64,000 nt of DNA from Bacteroidota bacterium (lineage in GTDB: Bacteria > Bacteroidota > Bacteroidia > Chitinophagales > Chitinophagaceae), in NCBI GenBank assembly GCA_018266775.1, contig JAFDZS010000011.1, forward strand, positions 317,245-381,244, in the 5' to 3' direction. Each line of letters starts with the position of its first letter. Position 1 is the first letter of the stretch. This document shows, one piece after another, positions 43,617-51,963 of the stretch. The notes below the pieces were generated by a model. The model was not told where the DNA came from and searched no databases. It was given only the letters and a program-made list of their open reading frames with translations. Both the position numbers and the translations under genes were made by a program.

Positions 43617-45803
43617 ATGACCTCCACCAAACTGATGAGATTTCATTTACTATTCTTTACCTTTCTGATATCAGCAAAAGCACATGCGCAAGCTGTATTC
43701 AACAGCGCTGCAAGCGGCGACTGGGATAACCCTTCCACCTGGACGATCATATCAGGTACGCCGGCCAATACTTATCCTTCCGCCGGAGATTCAGTGGTGA
43801 TCTTAAATGGCAATTCCGTTTCAGTAAATGTTCCTTCACAGGTAAAAAGCGTAACCATACAGGATAATTCTTCCCTGCTGTTTAATGTAAGTACTGCAAG
43901 CAGTATACTCACTGTGTCTAATCAATTATTAATAACAGGTGCATCGCTGCTGTCAATGGATGCAGGCGTACTTACCGTTACCGGCAACATGACTGTTAAC
44001 GCAGCATCTTCCATAACACAAAACCAGGGGCTTATTAACGTACTCGGATTAGTATTTGTAACAGCTCCTACAGCGTCCACTGTTCCCTCTTCAGGAACAT
44101 CTTTACTCAATATTGCCGGTGGTGCATTCAGTTGCGCTGGTGGTGTTACACTTACCAGCCTGGCCAACACCAGCCGCCTTAGTGAACTTCGCATAGGAAA
44201 CAGTTCTGTAAATATTGCTGGTTCTTTAGCTACCACCACCACCAATTCCAAAATCAATTTCTCCGGTTCGGGCTTGCTTACGCTGGCAGGATTGATCACC
44301 ATTCCTTTTCAATCCAGTTTTGTTGCAGGCACTGGCAAAGTTTTGTACCTCGGCATTCCCGGCAGCAATCAATCAGTAGCGCCGCTCACCTATTACAGGC
44401 TGGCCATTTCTGGGTTTGGCAACGGGCTAAAACAAATTAACGGCACCGTTACAGTAACAGATTCTCTTTCGCTGCTGACCGACACACTTATCATTAACAG
44501 TGGCGGCACGCTGAATATGAACAACAGCACAACCATTGTCCGCACCGCCGGAATCATCAGCAATGCACCCACTTTCCTGGGCACAGTTGACCTGGTGTAT
44601 AATGATATTTTAAAAGATACTACCGGGTTTGAAATGCCAGTGGCAACCGGCGTACTCGGTAACCTCACCATTAATGATATTTCCGGAATTGTACTTGCTG
44701 CCGATATAACAGTAAACAATACACTCAGTTTACAAAACGGTCCGCTGATTACAGCGGGCTTTGCGGTAAACATTACAAACAACAACGGAGGTGCAGGCGT
44801 TGACCCCGCGATTAACCAGGTGAATGGATGGGTAACAGGAAAGATAAACAGGAGCATTGGTACTTCAACAGGTTTGCGCTTATTTCCCTTTGGTAAAGAT
44901 GAAAATGGCGGCAATCGTTTCTTCAGTATTAATTATACCACTGCGCCCACTGCAGCCGGCGTTTTAAGTGTGCAACATTTCAACAGCAACGCAGCCAATC
45001 AAAGCGGTTTTCCATTGATTGATGGAAGTGTTACCCTTGTAAATACCGCTCCCATATACTGGCAGGCCGATGCTGTTGCTGGTTTAAGCGGCGGAGCTTA
45101 CACACTGTCTTTAACAGCAGAAGGTATTACAAGCGTAACTGATTATACTTCGCTAAGAATTATCAAAAGGCCTTCTTCCGGCGGGCCCTGGGTATTGGAT
45201 GGTGTTGCTGGAACCAATACCGGCAGCAATGCCATTCCTGTTGTAATTAGAAATAATATGGCGGGTTTCTCGCAATTTACGATCGGTGGAAACAGCGCCA
45301 ATATATTGCCGCTGAAACTGCTCTCGTTCCTGGGAAATATTTCAACAGGCAAATCATTTTTAACATGGGTTACCGCACAGGAATACAATACCGCTTATTT
45401 TACTGTTGAGCACAGTATTGATGGTGTTCATTTTAGTTCGATCGGCCAGGTGAGCAGTAACGGAACATCATCTACAAACCTTACTTATAACTTTACTGAC
45501 AACCATCCCGTAACAGGTTTGAATTATTACCGGTTGAAACAGGTTGACCTCGATGGCCAATATACTTTAAGTGATATCATTGTTTTGCGTAACACTGAAA
45601 GTAAACAGATGATGGTATACCCCACATTGACAAATGGTATTATCACCATTGATAATGCAGGTACTGATCCTATTTTATTATACAATGCCAATGGTGCAAG
45701 TATTGCCCGCCTGCTGCCTGGCGTGAATAATATACAATCCATTGCCGATGGCATTTACTTCATTAAAAGTGGAAATAATACAGTAAGGATTCTTAAACAA
45801 TAG
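43617..45803 (+). CDS. secreted adhesin-like protein with T9SS type A sorting domain
   Basis: The 728-residue protein has a signal peptide (FHLLFFTFLISAKAHA). Residues ~28-130 carry the SGDWDNPSTWTI and TYPSAGDSVVILNGNSV pattern that begins many Bacteroidota surface beta-helix proteins. The middle is Ser/Thr/Asn/Gly-rich beta repeat. At ~565-660, LPLKLLSFLGNISTGKSFLTWVTAQEYNTAYFTVEHSIDG is a fibronectin-like module common before sorting signals. The C-terminal ~75 residues (MVYPTLTNGIITIDNAG...DGIYFIKSGNNTVRILKQ) form the type A sorting domain. The ligand is unknown. A strong terminator follows. Confidence 0.92.
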   Translation: MTSTKLMRFHLLFFTFLISAKAHAQAVFNSAASGDWDNPSTWTIISGTPANTYPSAGDSVVILNGNSVSVNVPSQVKSVTIQDNSSLLFNVSTASSILTVSNQLLITGASLLSMDAGVLTVTGNMTVNAASSITQNQGLINVLGLVFVTAPTASTVPSSGTSLLNIAGGAFSCAGGVTLTSLANTSRLSELRIGNSSVNIAGSLATTTTNSKINFSGSGLLTLAGLITIPFQSSFVAGTGKVLYLGIPGSNQSVAPLTYYRLAISGFGNGLKQINGTVTVTDSLSLLTDTLIINSGGTLNMNNSTTIVRTAGIISNAPTFLGTVDLVYNDILKDTTGFEMPVATGVLGNLTINDISGIVLAADITVNNTLSLQNGPLITAGFAVNITNNNGGAGVDPAINQVNGWVTGKINRSIGTSTGLRLFPFGKDENGGNRFFSINYTTAPTAAGVLSVQHFNSNAANQSGFPLIDGSVTLVNTAPIYWQADAVAGLSGGAYTLSLTAEGITSVTDYTSLRIIKRPSSGGPWVLDGVAGTNTGSNAIPVVIRNNMAGFSQFTIGGNSANILPLKLLSFLGNISTGKSFLTWVTAQEYNTAYFTVEHSIDGVHFSSIGQVSSNGTSSTNLTYNFTDNHPVTGLNYYRLKQVDLDGQYTLSDIIVLRNTESKQMMVYPTLTNGIITIDNAGTDPILLYNANGASIARLLPGVNNIQSIADGIYFIKSGNNTVRILKQ

Positions 45804-45886
45804 TGATTATTGAAAATACTTTTGTTGTACTTGTTTTGTTGCGTTATCGATAAGAGATTAAACAAACATCGATTTTGCTATAAAGC

Positions 45887-45934
45887 CAAGATGCCGCTTC
45901 ATTAAATGGAGCGGCATCTTGATTTTGTTTTTTT
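45887..45934 (+). terminator. intrinsic terminator after the T9SS cargo gene
   Basis: CAAGATGCCGCT (45,887-45,898) and AGCGGCATCTTG (45,910-45,921) form a 12-bp stem with an 11-base loop, followed by ATTTTGTTTTTTT. Confidence 0.9.
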
Positions 45935-46032
45935 ATGTGGCAATAACCTTTTGTTTAACAGGCAATGATCAGACGTGATATCAGACTATTTTCCCTGCGT
46001 TGTCTGCTCCTCTGCGTACCATCAATTTCCTG

Positions 46033-46060
46033 CATGATCAGACGCGGACGTCAGATCATG
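46033..46060. repeat. imperfect palindrome CATGATCAGACG / CGTCAGATCATG
   Basis: CATGATCAGACG (46,033-46,044) and CGTCAGATCATG (46,049-46,060) pair around a four-base loop with one A-A mismatch. A sister element with the same mismatch is at 54,746-54,773. A partial relative (ATGATCAGACGTGATATCAG) lies at 45,964. It lies two bases from the GH97 stop and may help end its transcript. Confidence 0.75.
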
Positions 46061-46062
46061 CC

Positions 46063-48201
46063 CTACTTCACCGGCACAATACTCACTGCACAACCACCGC
46101 CCCTTGCCAGTTGCAAACTTAACACCGTTTTACTGTCCACTGTTTGTTTAGTGATCTTATACGCTTCAGGATTTTTTTCATAATCTGCATCCGCTGCATC
46201 AGCGTAGATAGTAGCAGTGTATTTTTTACCGGCATCCAAAAAGTCAAGGTTTACCGTTGCAGTGCGTGCATTTTCATTGGTGATGGCGCCCACAAACCAT
46301 TTATGGGTGCCTTTTGCTTTGCGGGCTTCTGTAATGTATTCGCCAGGTTCTGCTTCTAAATATTTACTGTCATCCCAATCCACAGCCACATCTTTAATAA
46401 ACTGAAAGGCATCTAATCTTTTTTCATAACTCTCCGGTAAGTCTGCTGCCATTTGCAGCGGGCTGCAAATGGTAACATACAATGCCAGTTGTTTGGCTAA
46501 TGTGGTATGAATGGTTTCTTTTTTGTTCTTATCCCAATAATTCAATTCTAATTGAAAAATACCTGGTGTATAATCCATCGGCCCGCCCATAAAACGGGTG
46601 AAGGGGAAAATGGTTTCATGCCTTGGTTTATTGCCTTCGCTCCAGGCGTTGAATTCCATACCGCGGGCAGCTTCACAGGCCAGCCAGTTTGGATAGGTGC
46701 GGCATAACCCTGTAGGGCGAACGGGTTCATGTGCATCCAGCATAATTTTATAAGAAGCTGTTTTTTGCGCCACCCGTACATAGTGGTTCACCATCCATTG
46801 CCCGTCATGATGTTCGCCACGGGGGATAATGTGGCCTACATAACCCGTCTTCACAGCATCGTAGCCATTGGCTTTCATGAAGCGATAGGCGGTATCCATC
46901 TGCCGTTCATAATTAGTGGCAGAACCTGATGTTTCGTGATGCATAATTAATTTTACATGTTTGGATGCTGCATAGTGGTGCAATTCCTTCACATCAAAAT
47001 CTGGATAAGGCGTTACAAAATCAAACACATTTTCTTTATACTGTCCAAACCAATCTTCCCAGCCCACATTCCAGCCTTCCACCAATACGCCATCAAAACC
47101 ATGTTTGGAAGCAAAATCGATATAGCGTTTAACGTTAGCCGTTGTAGCGCCGTGTTTACCGGTTGGTTTTAAACCTTTCGGGTCAAAGCTGCTGGCATTC
47201 TGGCTGCCCGCATAATCCCAGGTGGATTTGCCTACATGCATCTCCCACCACACACCAACATATTTAGTCGGTTTGATCCAGCTTACATCTTTGATCACAG
47301 AAGGATCGTTTAAATTTAAAATAGTATGTGAAGCAATGATGTCTGTTGCCTTATCTGATACGATAATGGTGCGCCACGGCGTTTTTGCAGGTGTTTCCAG
47401 GTACGCTTTATTACCCAGCGCATCCGGCACCAAACGGGCAGATAAATTGAAATTTGATTTATCAATATGCAGATCCATGGCCGGGTAATTCACCAGCGCC
47501 GCTTCGTGCAGGTTGATGTATAATCCTTCGGCAGATTTCAGCATCAGCGGCGTTTGTACAGCATTACTGTCAAAAAACTGGTGGGCAAAAATGGCCGCCG
47601 CATATTTGGGATCCATCGCATTTACTTCGGATAAATTGGTCACATTCGGACTAAACTCGTTACTGTCATAATCACCGGGAATCCAGAATGCTTTATGATC
47701 TCCCGTTAAATGAAAAGAAGTATTTTCTTCTGCAACAATAAAATGTTTCAGGTTTTGTTGTTCGGGAAATTCATAGCGGAAGCCCACGCCATCATTAAAT
47801 ACTCTAAAGACGATATTGAAGATAATGGCGTCCTGTCCTTTTTGTGATAGTTTAATGATCATTTCATTATGATTATCACGGATCACATTTACATCTCCCC
47901 AAACGGGTTTCCATGTTGTGTTGGATGATGATGGTATTGTGGAAACAACAGTAAGATTTTTACCCAACGATGGCAATGGCTTATCTGTCATCGTTTCTTT
48001 AATGTCCAAACCCAATGCCGAAGGCAGCATTATCGGTTTATTTTTATAAGCAACATCATACATCGGTGCGCCGTTGGCATCGAGCCAGAAATGCACCACA
48101 ATATTATTATCAGGAGAAGTAACCGTTGTTTTGTTTTGCGCAAAACCGGTAACCATAAACACGAAAGTGCTTATGGCAGCAAGCAATCTTTTCAGCATCA
48201 T
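46063..48201 (-). CDS. secreted GH97 alpha-glucosidase-type glycoside hydrolase
   Basis: The 712-residue protein has a signal peptide (MLKRLLAAISTFVFMVTGFA). Residues ~25-285 are the N-terminal beta-sandwich (LTVVSTIPSSSNTTWKPVWG, GVGFRYEFPEQ), ~290-600 the catalytic barrel and the rest the C-terminal beta domain. Three Glu residues, in HHETSG, LDAHEPVRPTG and ARGMEFN, are spaced 69 and 24 residues apart. This is the spacing I recall for catalytic E439, E508 and E532 of the inverting GH97 SusB, so an inverting alpha-glucosidase is favoured over the retaining alpha-galactosidase subgroup. It is probably periplasmic. Confidence 0.93.
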   Translation of the reverse strand: MMLKRLLAAISTFVFMVTGFAQNKTTVTSPDNNIVVHFWLDANGAPMYDVAYKNKPIMLPSALGLDIKETMTDKPLPSLGKNLTVVSTIPSSSNTTWKPVWGDVNVIRDNHNEMIIKLSQKGQDAIIFNIVFRVFNDGVGFRYEFPEQQNLKHFIVAEENTSFHLTGDHKAFWIPGDYDSNEFSPNVTNLSEVNAMDPKYAAAIFAHQFFDSNAVQTPLMLKSAEGLYINLHEAALVNYPAMDLHIDKSNFNLSARLVPDALGNKAYLETPAKTPWRTIIVSDKATDIIASHTILNLNDPSVIKDVSWIKPTKYVGVWWEMHVGKSTWDYAGSQNASSFDPKGLKPTGKHGATTANVKRYIDFASKHGFDGVLVEGWNVGWEDWFGQYKENVFDFVTPYPDFDVKELHHYAASKHVKLIMHHETSGSATNYERQMDTAYRFMKANGYDAVKTGYVGHIIPRGEHHDGQWMVNHYVRVAQKTASYKIMLDAHEPVRPTGLCRTYPNWLACEAARGMEFNAWSEGNKPRHETIFPFTRFMGGPMDYTPGIFQLELNYWDKNKKETIHTTLAKQLALYVTICSPLQMAADLPESYEKRLDAFQFIKDVAVDWDDSKYLEAEPGEYITEARKAKGTHKWFVGAITNENARTATVNLDFLDAGKKYTATIYADAADADYEKNPEAYKITKQTVDSKTVLSLQLARGGGCAVSIVPVK

Positions 48202-48261
48202 AAAAAATTATTTTGCTGTAAAAGTATTCAATGTTGTGTACAAATTACACAATCACTTCAA

Positions 48262-49023
48262 CTATTTTCTTCCGGTTGCCGCCCAATAGATTCCTGCATA
48301 AAGATGGTTCAGAAAAACAGGGTCGCTGAAGTTGGTGGGCAGGTGCCCTAATGCAGTATAAAAAGCCCGCCCGCCATCGTAATTATGATACCAGGAAATG
48401 GGATGGAATTTACCCATGCCTTCTCCTTTTTTAGCACCCCAGTCTGCCTTGGGATTGTATGAGGATTCATCCACGCTTAAAATATAATTCAGCCCGGATA
48501 TTTTTTCTGGCCCGAATTCATACCATTCGTCTGTCCATAATTTATTGTTGGCAAAACCCTGCAGCCCGGGAAATTTATCGTCCAGTATGTTTACTTTGGC
48601 GGTCTGTATTACCGGGTGAATATAAAACATTCTTCCTACAAGTTTCGTGTACCAGTCCCAGTCATATTCAGTGTCTGATGCACTGTGAATGCCCACATAG
48701 CCTTTACCCGATTGTATGAAGCGTTCCATTACTTTTTGTTGTGCAGAATCAAAAATATCACCGGTGGTGTTGAGGAAGATGATCACCTGGAATTGCTTCA
48801 CGTAATCATCGGTAAAACCATTGGGATTTTCCCATAACACTACATCAAAATAATTTTTGACACCCATTTCTTTCAACGCCACTACGCCATAATGCAGCGA
48901 CTCATGGTGCCAGCCACGGGTTGTGGTAACCAGTAATGCTTTAAACTGTTTTTGCTGTGCAGTGATGGCAGTGCTTACGTTGAGTGCAAGTATAACAAGG
49001 AAAAGTGGCTTGAATATTTTCAT
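48262..49023 (-). CDS. secreted ThuA-like domain protein
   Basis: The 253-residue protein has a signal peptide (MKIFKPLFLVILALNVSTAITA). The ThuA domain spans the mature part: FKALLVTTTRGWHHESLHYGVVALKEMG, the amidotransferase-like core QVIIFLNTTGDIFDSAQQKVMERFIQSGKGYVGIHSASDTEYDWDWYTKLVG, then PISWYHNYDGGRAFYTALGHLPTNFSDPVFLNHLYAGIYWAAT. The fold is related to class I glutamine amidotransferases but lacks the nucleophilic Cys. ThuA members are linked to sugar utilisation (trehalose in rhizobia), which fits the neighbouring GH97 gene 60 bases downstream on the same strand. Confidence 0.92.
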   Translation of the reverse strand: MKIFKPLFLVILALNVSTAITAQQKQFKALLVTTTRGWHHESLHYGVVALKEMGVKNYFDVVLWENPNGFTDDYVKQFQVIIFLNTTGDIFDSAQQKVMERFIQSGKGYVGIHSASDTEYDWDWYTKLVGRMFYIHPVIQTAKVNILDDKFPGLQGFANNKLWTDEWYEFGPEKISGLNYILSVDESSYNPKADWGAKKGEGMGKFHPISWYHNYDGGRAFYTALGHLPTNFSDPVFLNHLYAGIYWAATGRK

Positions 49024-49580
49024 ATAACATTTAGGTTTTTGCGTTATGAAGGTAATGGATTTTGCGTATAATTAAATCTTTGTATTTTGACATTTACCCT
49101 TCTTTTTTTCTTAATAAAAAAAGAAGCAAAAAAATCAAGGCAAAACAATTGCTCCGCTGTTTTGCCGGCCAGCCCTGCATGAAGAGTTTATTGCATCCAA
49201 AGCACTTTTCAAGTTGAAAAATAAAACCAGGTTGCTCTTTGTTTTGTAAGATCAATTAAACAGAGGAATCACTGCATGCTTCTTAATGCAAGACCAGGAA
49301 AGTAATGTACCGTATCTGAAGATTTTATGGAACCCGTTGAAGTGGCTGTTTTATTCTTTACAGCATTAAAGCTGTCTAAGCAACATGAACTACTTTATTC
49401 TAAGAGTAGAGTTACTGAAATTGAAGTCACAGTAGTGCAAAACAAAGGCCTGTTTCTGATTTACACCAGGGAATTGCCTGCCCCTGGGTGAATGTGAGTT
49501 ATATTTTTCATAAAACATCTTTCCTCCTTCCCGGCAGAAAAACTTCTTTACTTTTTCCCGCAAAAAAAGTAAGATGCAAA
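49024..49580. other. long gene-poor stretch
   Basis: These 557 bases between two minus-strand genes contain an AAAAAAAGAAGCAAAAAAAT run with an imperfect inverted partner upstream (CTTCTTTTTTT), a GCTCCGCTGTTTTGCCGG phrase, one possible small plus-strand frame (49,327-49,491, listed separately), and near 49,533 a CCTTCCCGGCAGAAAAACTT phrase that resembles the core of the 126-bp repeat family. No RNA gene or transposon end is recognisable. Confidence 0.5.
49327..49491 (+). CDS. possible small protein, 54 residues
   Basis: A plus-strand frame from ATG 49,327 to TGA 49,489-49,491 encodes 54 residues starting MEPVEVAVLFFTALKLSKQ and ending LFLIYTRELPAPG. The composition is protein-like: a hydrophobic helix at ~5-15, then a charged section, then beta-strand-like VTEIEVTVVQNKGLFLIY. 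No ribosome binding site, promoter or family can be shown, and the frame is short enough to be chance. It lies in an otherwise empty 557-base region and is opposite in strand to its neighbours. It may also be the end of a decayed gene. Confidence 0.25.
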   Translation: MEPVEVAVLFFTALKLSKQHELLYSKSRVTEIEVTVVQNKGLFLIYTRELPAPG

Positions 49581-50309
49581 CTATATCCCTAATATTGTTT
49601 TCAATTTTATATAACCCGTTTTGCTCACCGGTAATTGTGCACCGTTAGTCAATAAAGCCAGATGGCTGTCTTTTTCATAAGGGGTAATACGGGTGATGAG
49701 TTGTGCATTCACAATATAACTGCGGTGAATACGGATGAACTCCTGCTGCGGCAGGCTGTCTTCAAAAAACTGCATGGTTTTCTTTTTCAGGTAATGCCCA
49801 TCAGCAGTAACAATTTTTACATAATCATCTGCCGCTTCCACATACTGTACCTGCGGCAATGGTATAATCCTGATCTTGCCATTATCTTTCACCACAATGC
49901 GGTTGGCAGGTGCACTGGTTTCCAAAGCTGTGGTGGTTACTGCCTGTGCCATGTTGGCTTTATGCAGCATCATTTTCTGCATAGCTTTATCAAAACGTTC
50001 CTTACTGAATGGTTTCAGTAAATAATCAGCGGCATGCGCATCAAAGGCTTTAATAGCATATTCTTCAAAAGCAGTGGTAAAAATTACCAGCGGCGGATTG
50101 TCCACCAGCTCCAGCATTTCAAACCCATTGATCTTGGGCATTTGTATATCTAAAAAAATCAAATCCGGCTGGTGTTGCTGAATCGCTTTTAATCCTTCAA
50201 ATCCGTCATTGCATTCCTCCACCAGTTCTATTGCAGTATAAGGTTGCAGGTATTCTTTTATAATTGACCTTGCTAATGGTTCATCATCAATAATAATCGC
50301 TTTCATCAT
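49581..50309 (-). CDS. LytTR-family response regulator
   Basis: The 242-residue regulator has a receiver domain (~3-120) with acidic pair DDE, phosphoacceptor Asp54 in LIFLDIQMPKING, Thr in FTTAFEEYA and Lys in YLLKPFSKE. The C-terminal LytTR DNA-binding domain (~138-242) has VQYVEAADDYVKIVTADGHYLKKKTMQ and FIRIHRSYIVNAQLI. It is the last gene of a unit with the LytS-type kinase, 17 bases after the kinase stop. Either of two adjacent ATGs (50,309 or 50,306) can start it. Such regulators control envelope or secretion genes, and the targets here are unknown. Confidence 0.95.
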   Translation of the reverse strand: MMKAIIIDDEPLARSIIKEYLQPYTAIELVEECNDGFEGLKAIQQHQPDLIFLDIQMPKINGFEMLELVDNPPLVIFTTAFEEYAIKAFDAHAADYLLKPFSKERFDKAMQKMMLHKANMAQAVTTTALETSAPANRIVVKDNGKIRIIPLPQVQYVEAADDYVKIVTADGHYLKKKTMQFFEDSLPQQEFIRIHRSYIVNAQLITRITPYEKDSHLALLTNGAQLPVSKTGYIKLKTILGI

Positions 50310-50326
50310 ACTAAACTGTTTTCACT

Positions 50327-51394
50327 TTACTGTTTATTGTTGCCTGTTGTGCGTTGCGGCACATGCAGTGTTACCATAAATTTTTCTGCAGCTTTATTAA
50401 TTTGCAGCAGGTCCTGCCGGCCAAAAAGAAGAAACAACCGGCGCCGGATAGACGCTAATCCAAATCCTGTTCCTTTGATCTGCATGGCAGTGGATTCATC
50501 ATAAGGGTTCTGTACTGTTACTTCCAGCATTTCTTCCACCCTTTTTGCCGCAATCAGTATTTCCACTTCGCCAATGGTATCATACAAACCAAATTTAATG
50601 GCATTCTCCACCAGTGGTTGTAATAACATAGCGGGCAATTGCAGTTGCCATGCATTTTCATCGCACCGTATCACCGATTGCAGCCGGTACCCAAAGCGTA
50701 CTTTTTCTATATCAAGATACAACTGCAAATGATCGATCTCACTTTGCAGCGTTGCCCATTGCTGCCCTTCATTGCGTAAAGTGCCGCGAAGGAAATCAGA
50801 CAACTGCTGTATCATGTGCCTTGCCTTCTCCGGTTGCTGGCCGGTTAACGCACTGATGGAATTTAAACTGTTGAATAAAAAATGGGGTTGCAGTTGCTGG
50901 CGCAGTTTATTCAGTTCTGCTTCCCGTGCCAGCCGTTCTGTATCTGCCCGGCGCTCGCTTTCTTCAGCCTGTTCTTTTTGTGTGTACCAGGTTAAACTTA
51001 ATAAGGTATTGCAGGCCATCATCAGGAATGCGATCATGTACCGTATCACCAATGATTGATTGAGAAATTGCAGGTAGGCTTCATCACGTTTATAAATAGA
51101 ACGCAGTATGCCCCTGTCTAACGCCAGCCAGATGGCAGTTAATGCAAACGAGATCACGATGACATACAGGTATTTTTCTTTTTTGGGAAGATAATACCGC
51201 ATATTGTTAATGATAAAAAGACAGGCTGCAGCAAGCATGGAACAGCTTACTGCAGCATCTGTCAATGCATGGCTATACGTTATATTGAAAAATTGCAATA
51301 CCCCTGTGTGGATACTACCCCACACCAGCCACCAAACAATAAAGATGATGGCGATTCTTTTTTTATCTTCTTTTTTAATGATTTGTTCCGGCAT
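50327..51394 (-). CDS. LytS-type sensor histidine kinase
   Basis: The 355-residue kinase has four N-terminal membrane helices (~13-33, 43-63, 75-92, 115-135), a short coiled-coil and a His_kinase domain with the phosphorylated His171 in QLQPHFLFNSLNSISAL. The ATPase part has LLQPLVENAIKFGLY (N-box) and GTGFGLASIRRRL (G-box). No periplasmic sensor domain is present, so it probably senses a membrane state or protein partner. Its start shares one base with the DUF4288 gene's stop, and the cognate LytTR regulator follows. Confidence 0.94.
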   Translation of the reverse strand: MPEQIIKKEDKKRIAIIFIVWWLVWGSIHTGVLQFFNITYSHALTDAAVSCSMLAAACLFIINNMRYYLPKKEKYLYVIVISFALTAIWLALDRGILRSIYKRDEAYLQFLNQSLVIRYMIAFLMMACNTLLSLTWYTQKEQAEESERRADTERLAREAELNKLRQQLQPHFLFNSLNSISALTGQQPEKARHMIQQLSDFLRGTLRNEGQQWATLQSEIDHLQLYLDIEKVRFGYRLQSVIRCDENAWQLQLPAMLLQPLVENAIKFGLYDTIGEVEILIAAKRVEEMLEVTVQNPYDESTAMQIKGTGFGLASIRRRLFLLFGRQDLLQINKAAEKFMVTLHVPQRTTGNNKQ

Positions 51395-51747
51395 TACGCA
51401 AATGTGAATTCATGCATACCCTGTTCCAGTAACCGATTGGCCTGCAGTTGTGTGTTGCGAATGTACAACTCTGCATTGGCATCTTCGCTGGTGCATGACC
51501 ATAGTTCCGCCCCGTCTGCCAATTGATTTACCGGTAAAATTTCTGTTACATCAATGAACTTCCATTTAATATTCATCCCGTCTTTGATAATATCCAGCGT
51601 TTCCCTTTCGCCCAGCAGCCTTGCTTTGTAAAATGCATGCAATGCATCTTCTGCCACAATCAACCGCAACTGTTCATTAAACTGTGGCGTATGTGTACCG
51701 CTGCCGCAGATAAATTGAAACACCAGTTTGGCCATATACCAGTTCAT
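51394..51747 (-). CDS. DUF4288-like protein
   Basis: The 117-residue protein starts MNWYMAKLVFQFICGSGTHTPQFNEQLRLIVAEDALHAFYKARLLGERE, the pattern of DUF4288, whose members are small cytoplasmic proteins of unknown role. I chose the ATG at 51,747. A TTG at 51,783 would add 12 residues. Its stop codon overlaps the histidine kinase start by one base, so it is probably translated together with the two-component pair, and a role in tuning that system is possible but unproven. Confidence 0.8.
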   Translation of the reverse strand: MNWYMAKLVFQFICGSGTHTPQFNEQLRLIVAEDALHAFYKARLLGERETLDIIKDGMNIKWKFIDVTEILPVNQLADGAELWSCTSEDANAELYIRNTQLQANRLLEQGMHEFTFA

Positions 51748-51807
51748 TGTTTTGGTTTTGATGTTGAGTTGAATGATATTCAATCTTGTTGTGTTTCATC
51801 GTCAACC

Positions 51808-51899
51808 CGCCTTCGACAGGCTCAGGCTGACAGCTTTTTATTGTGAAAGCTTTTACTCTTCAATTCATTTAACTGTCAGTCTGAGTTTATCGAAGACGG
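51808..51899. repeat. inverted pair of CTGTCAG dispersed elements
   Basis: CGCCTTCGACAGGCTCAGGC then TGACAG (51,808-51,833) faces CTGTCAGTCTGAGTTTATCG then AAGACG (51,873-51,898). The two copies are inverted, so the transcript could fold into a long imperfect hairpin about 90 bases across. It lies between the LiaF-like gene and the DUF4288-kinase-regulator unit and might lower readthrough between them. Confidence 0.75.
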
Positions 51900-51963
51900 T
51901 TATCTCAATGACAATTTGCTTTCGGTGCTTCAGGTAACCACACTTAATTGTGGTTAAACACAA

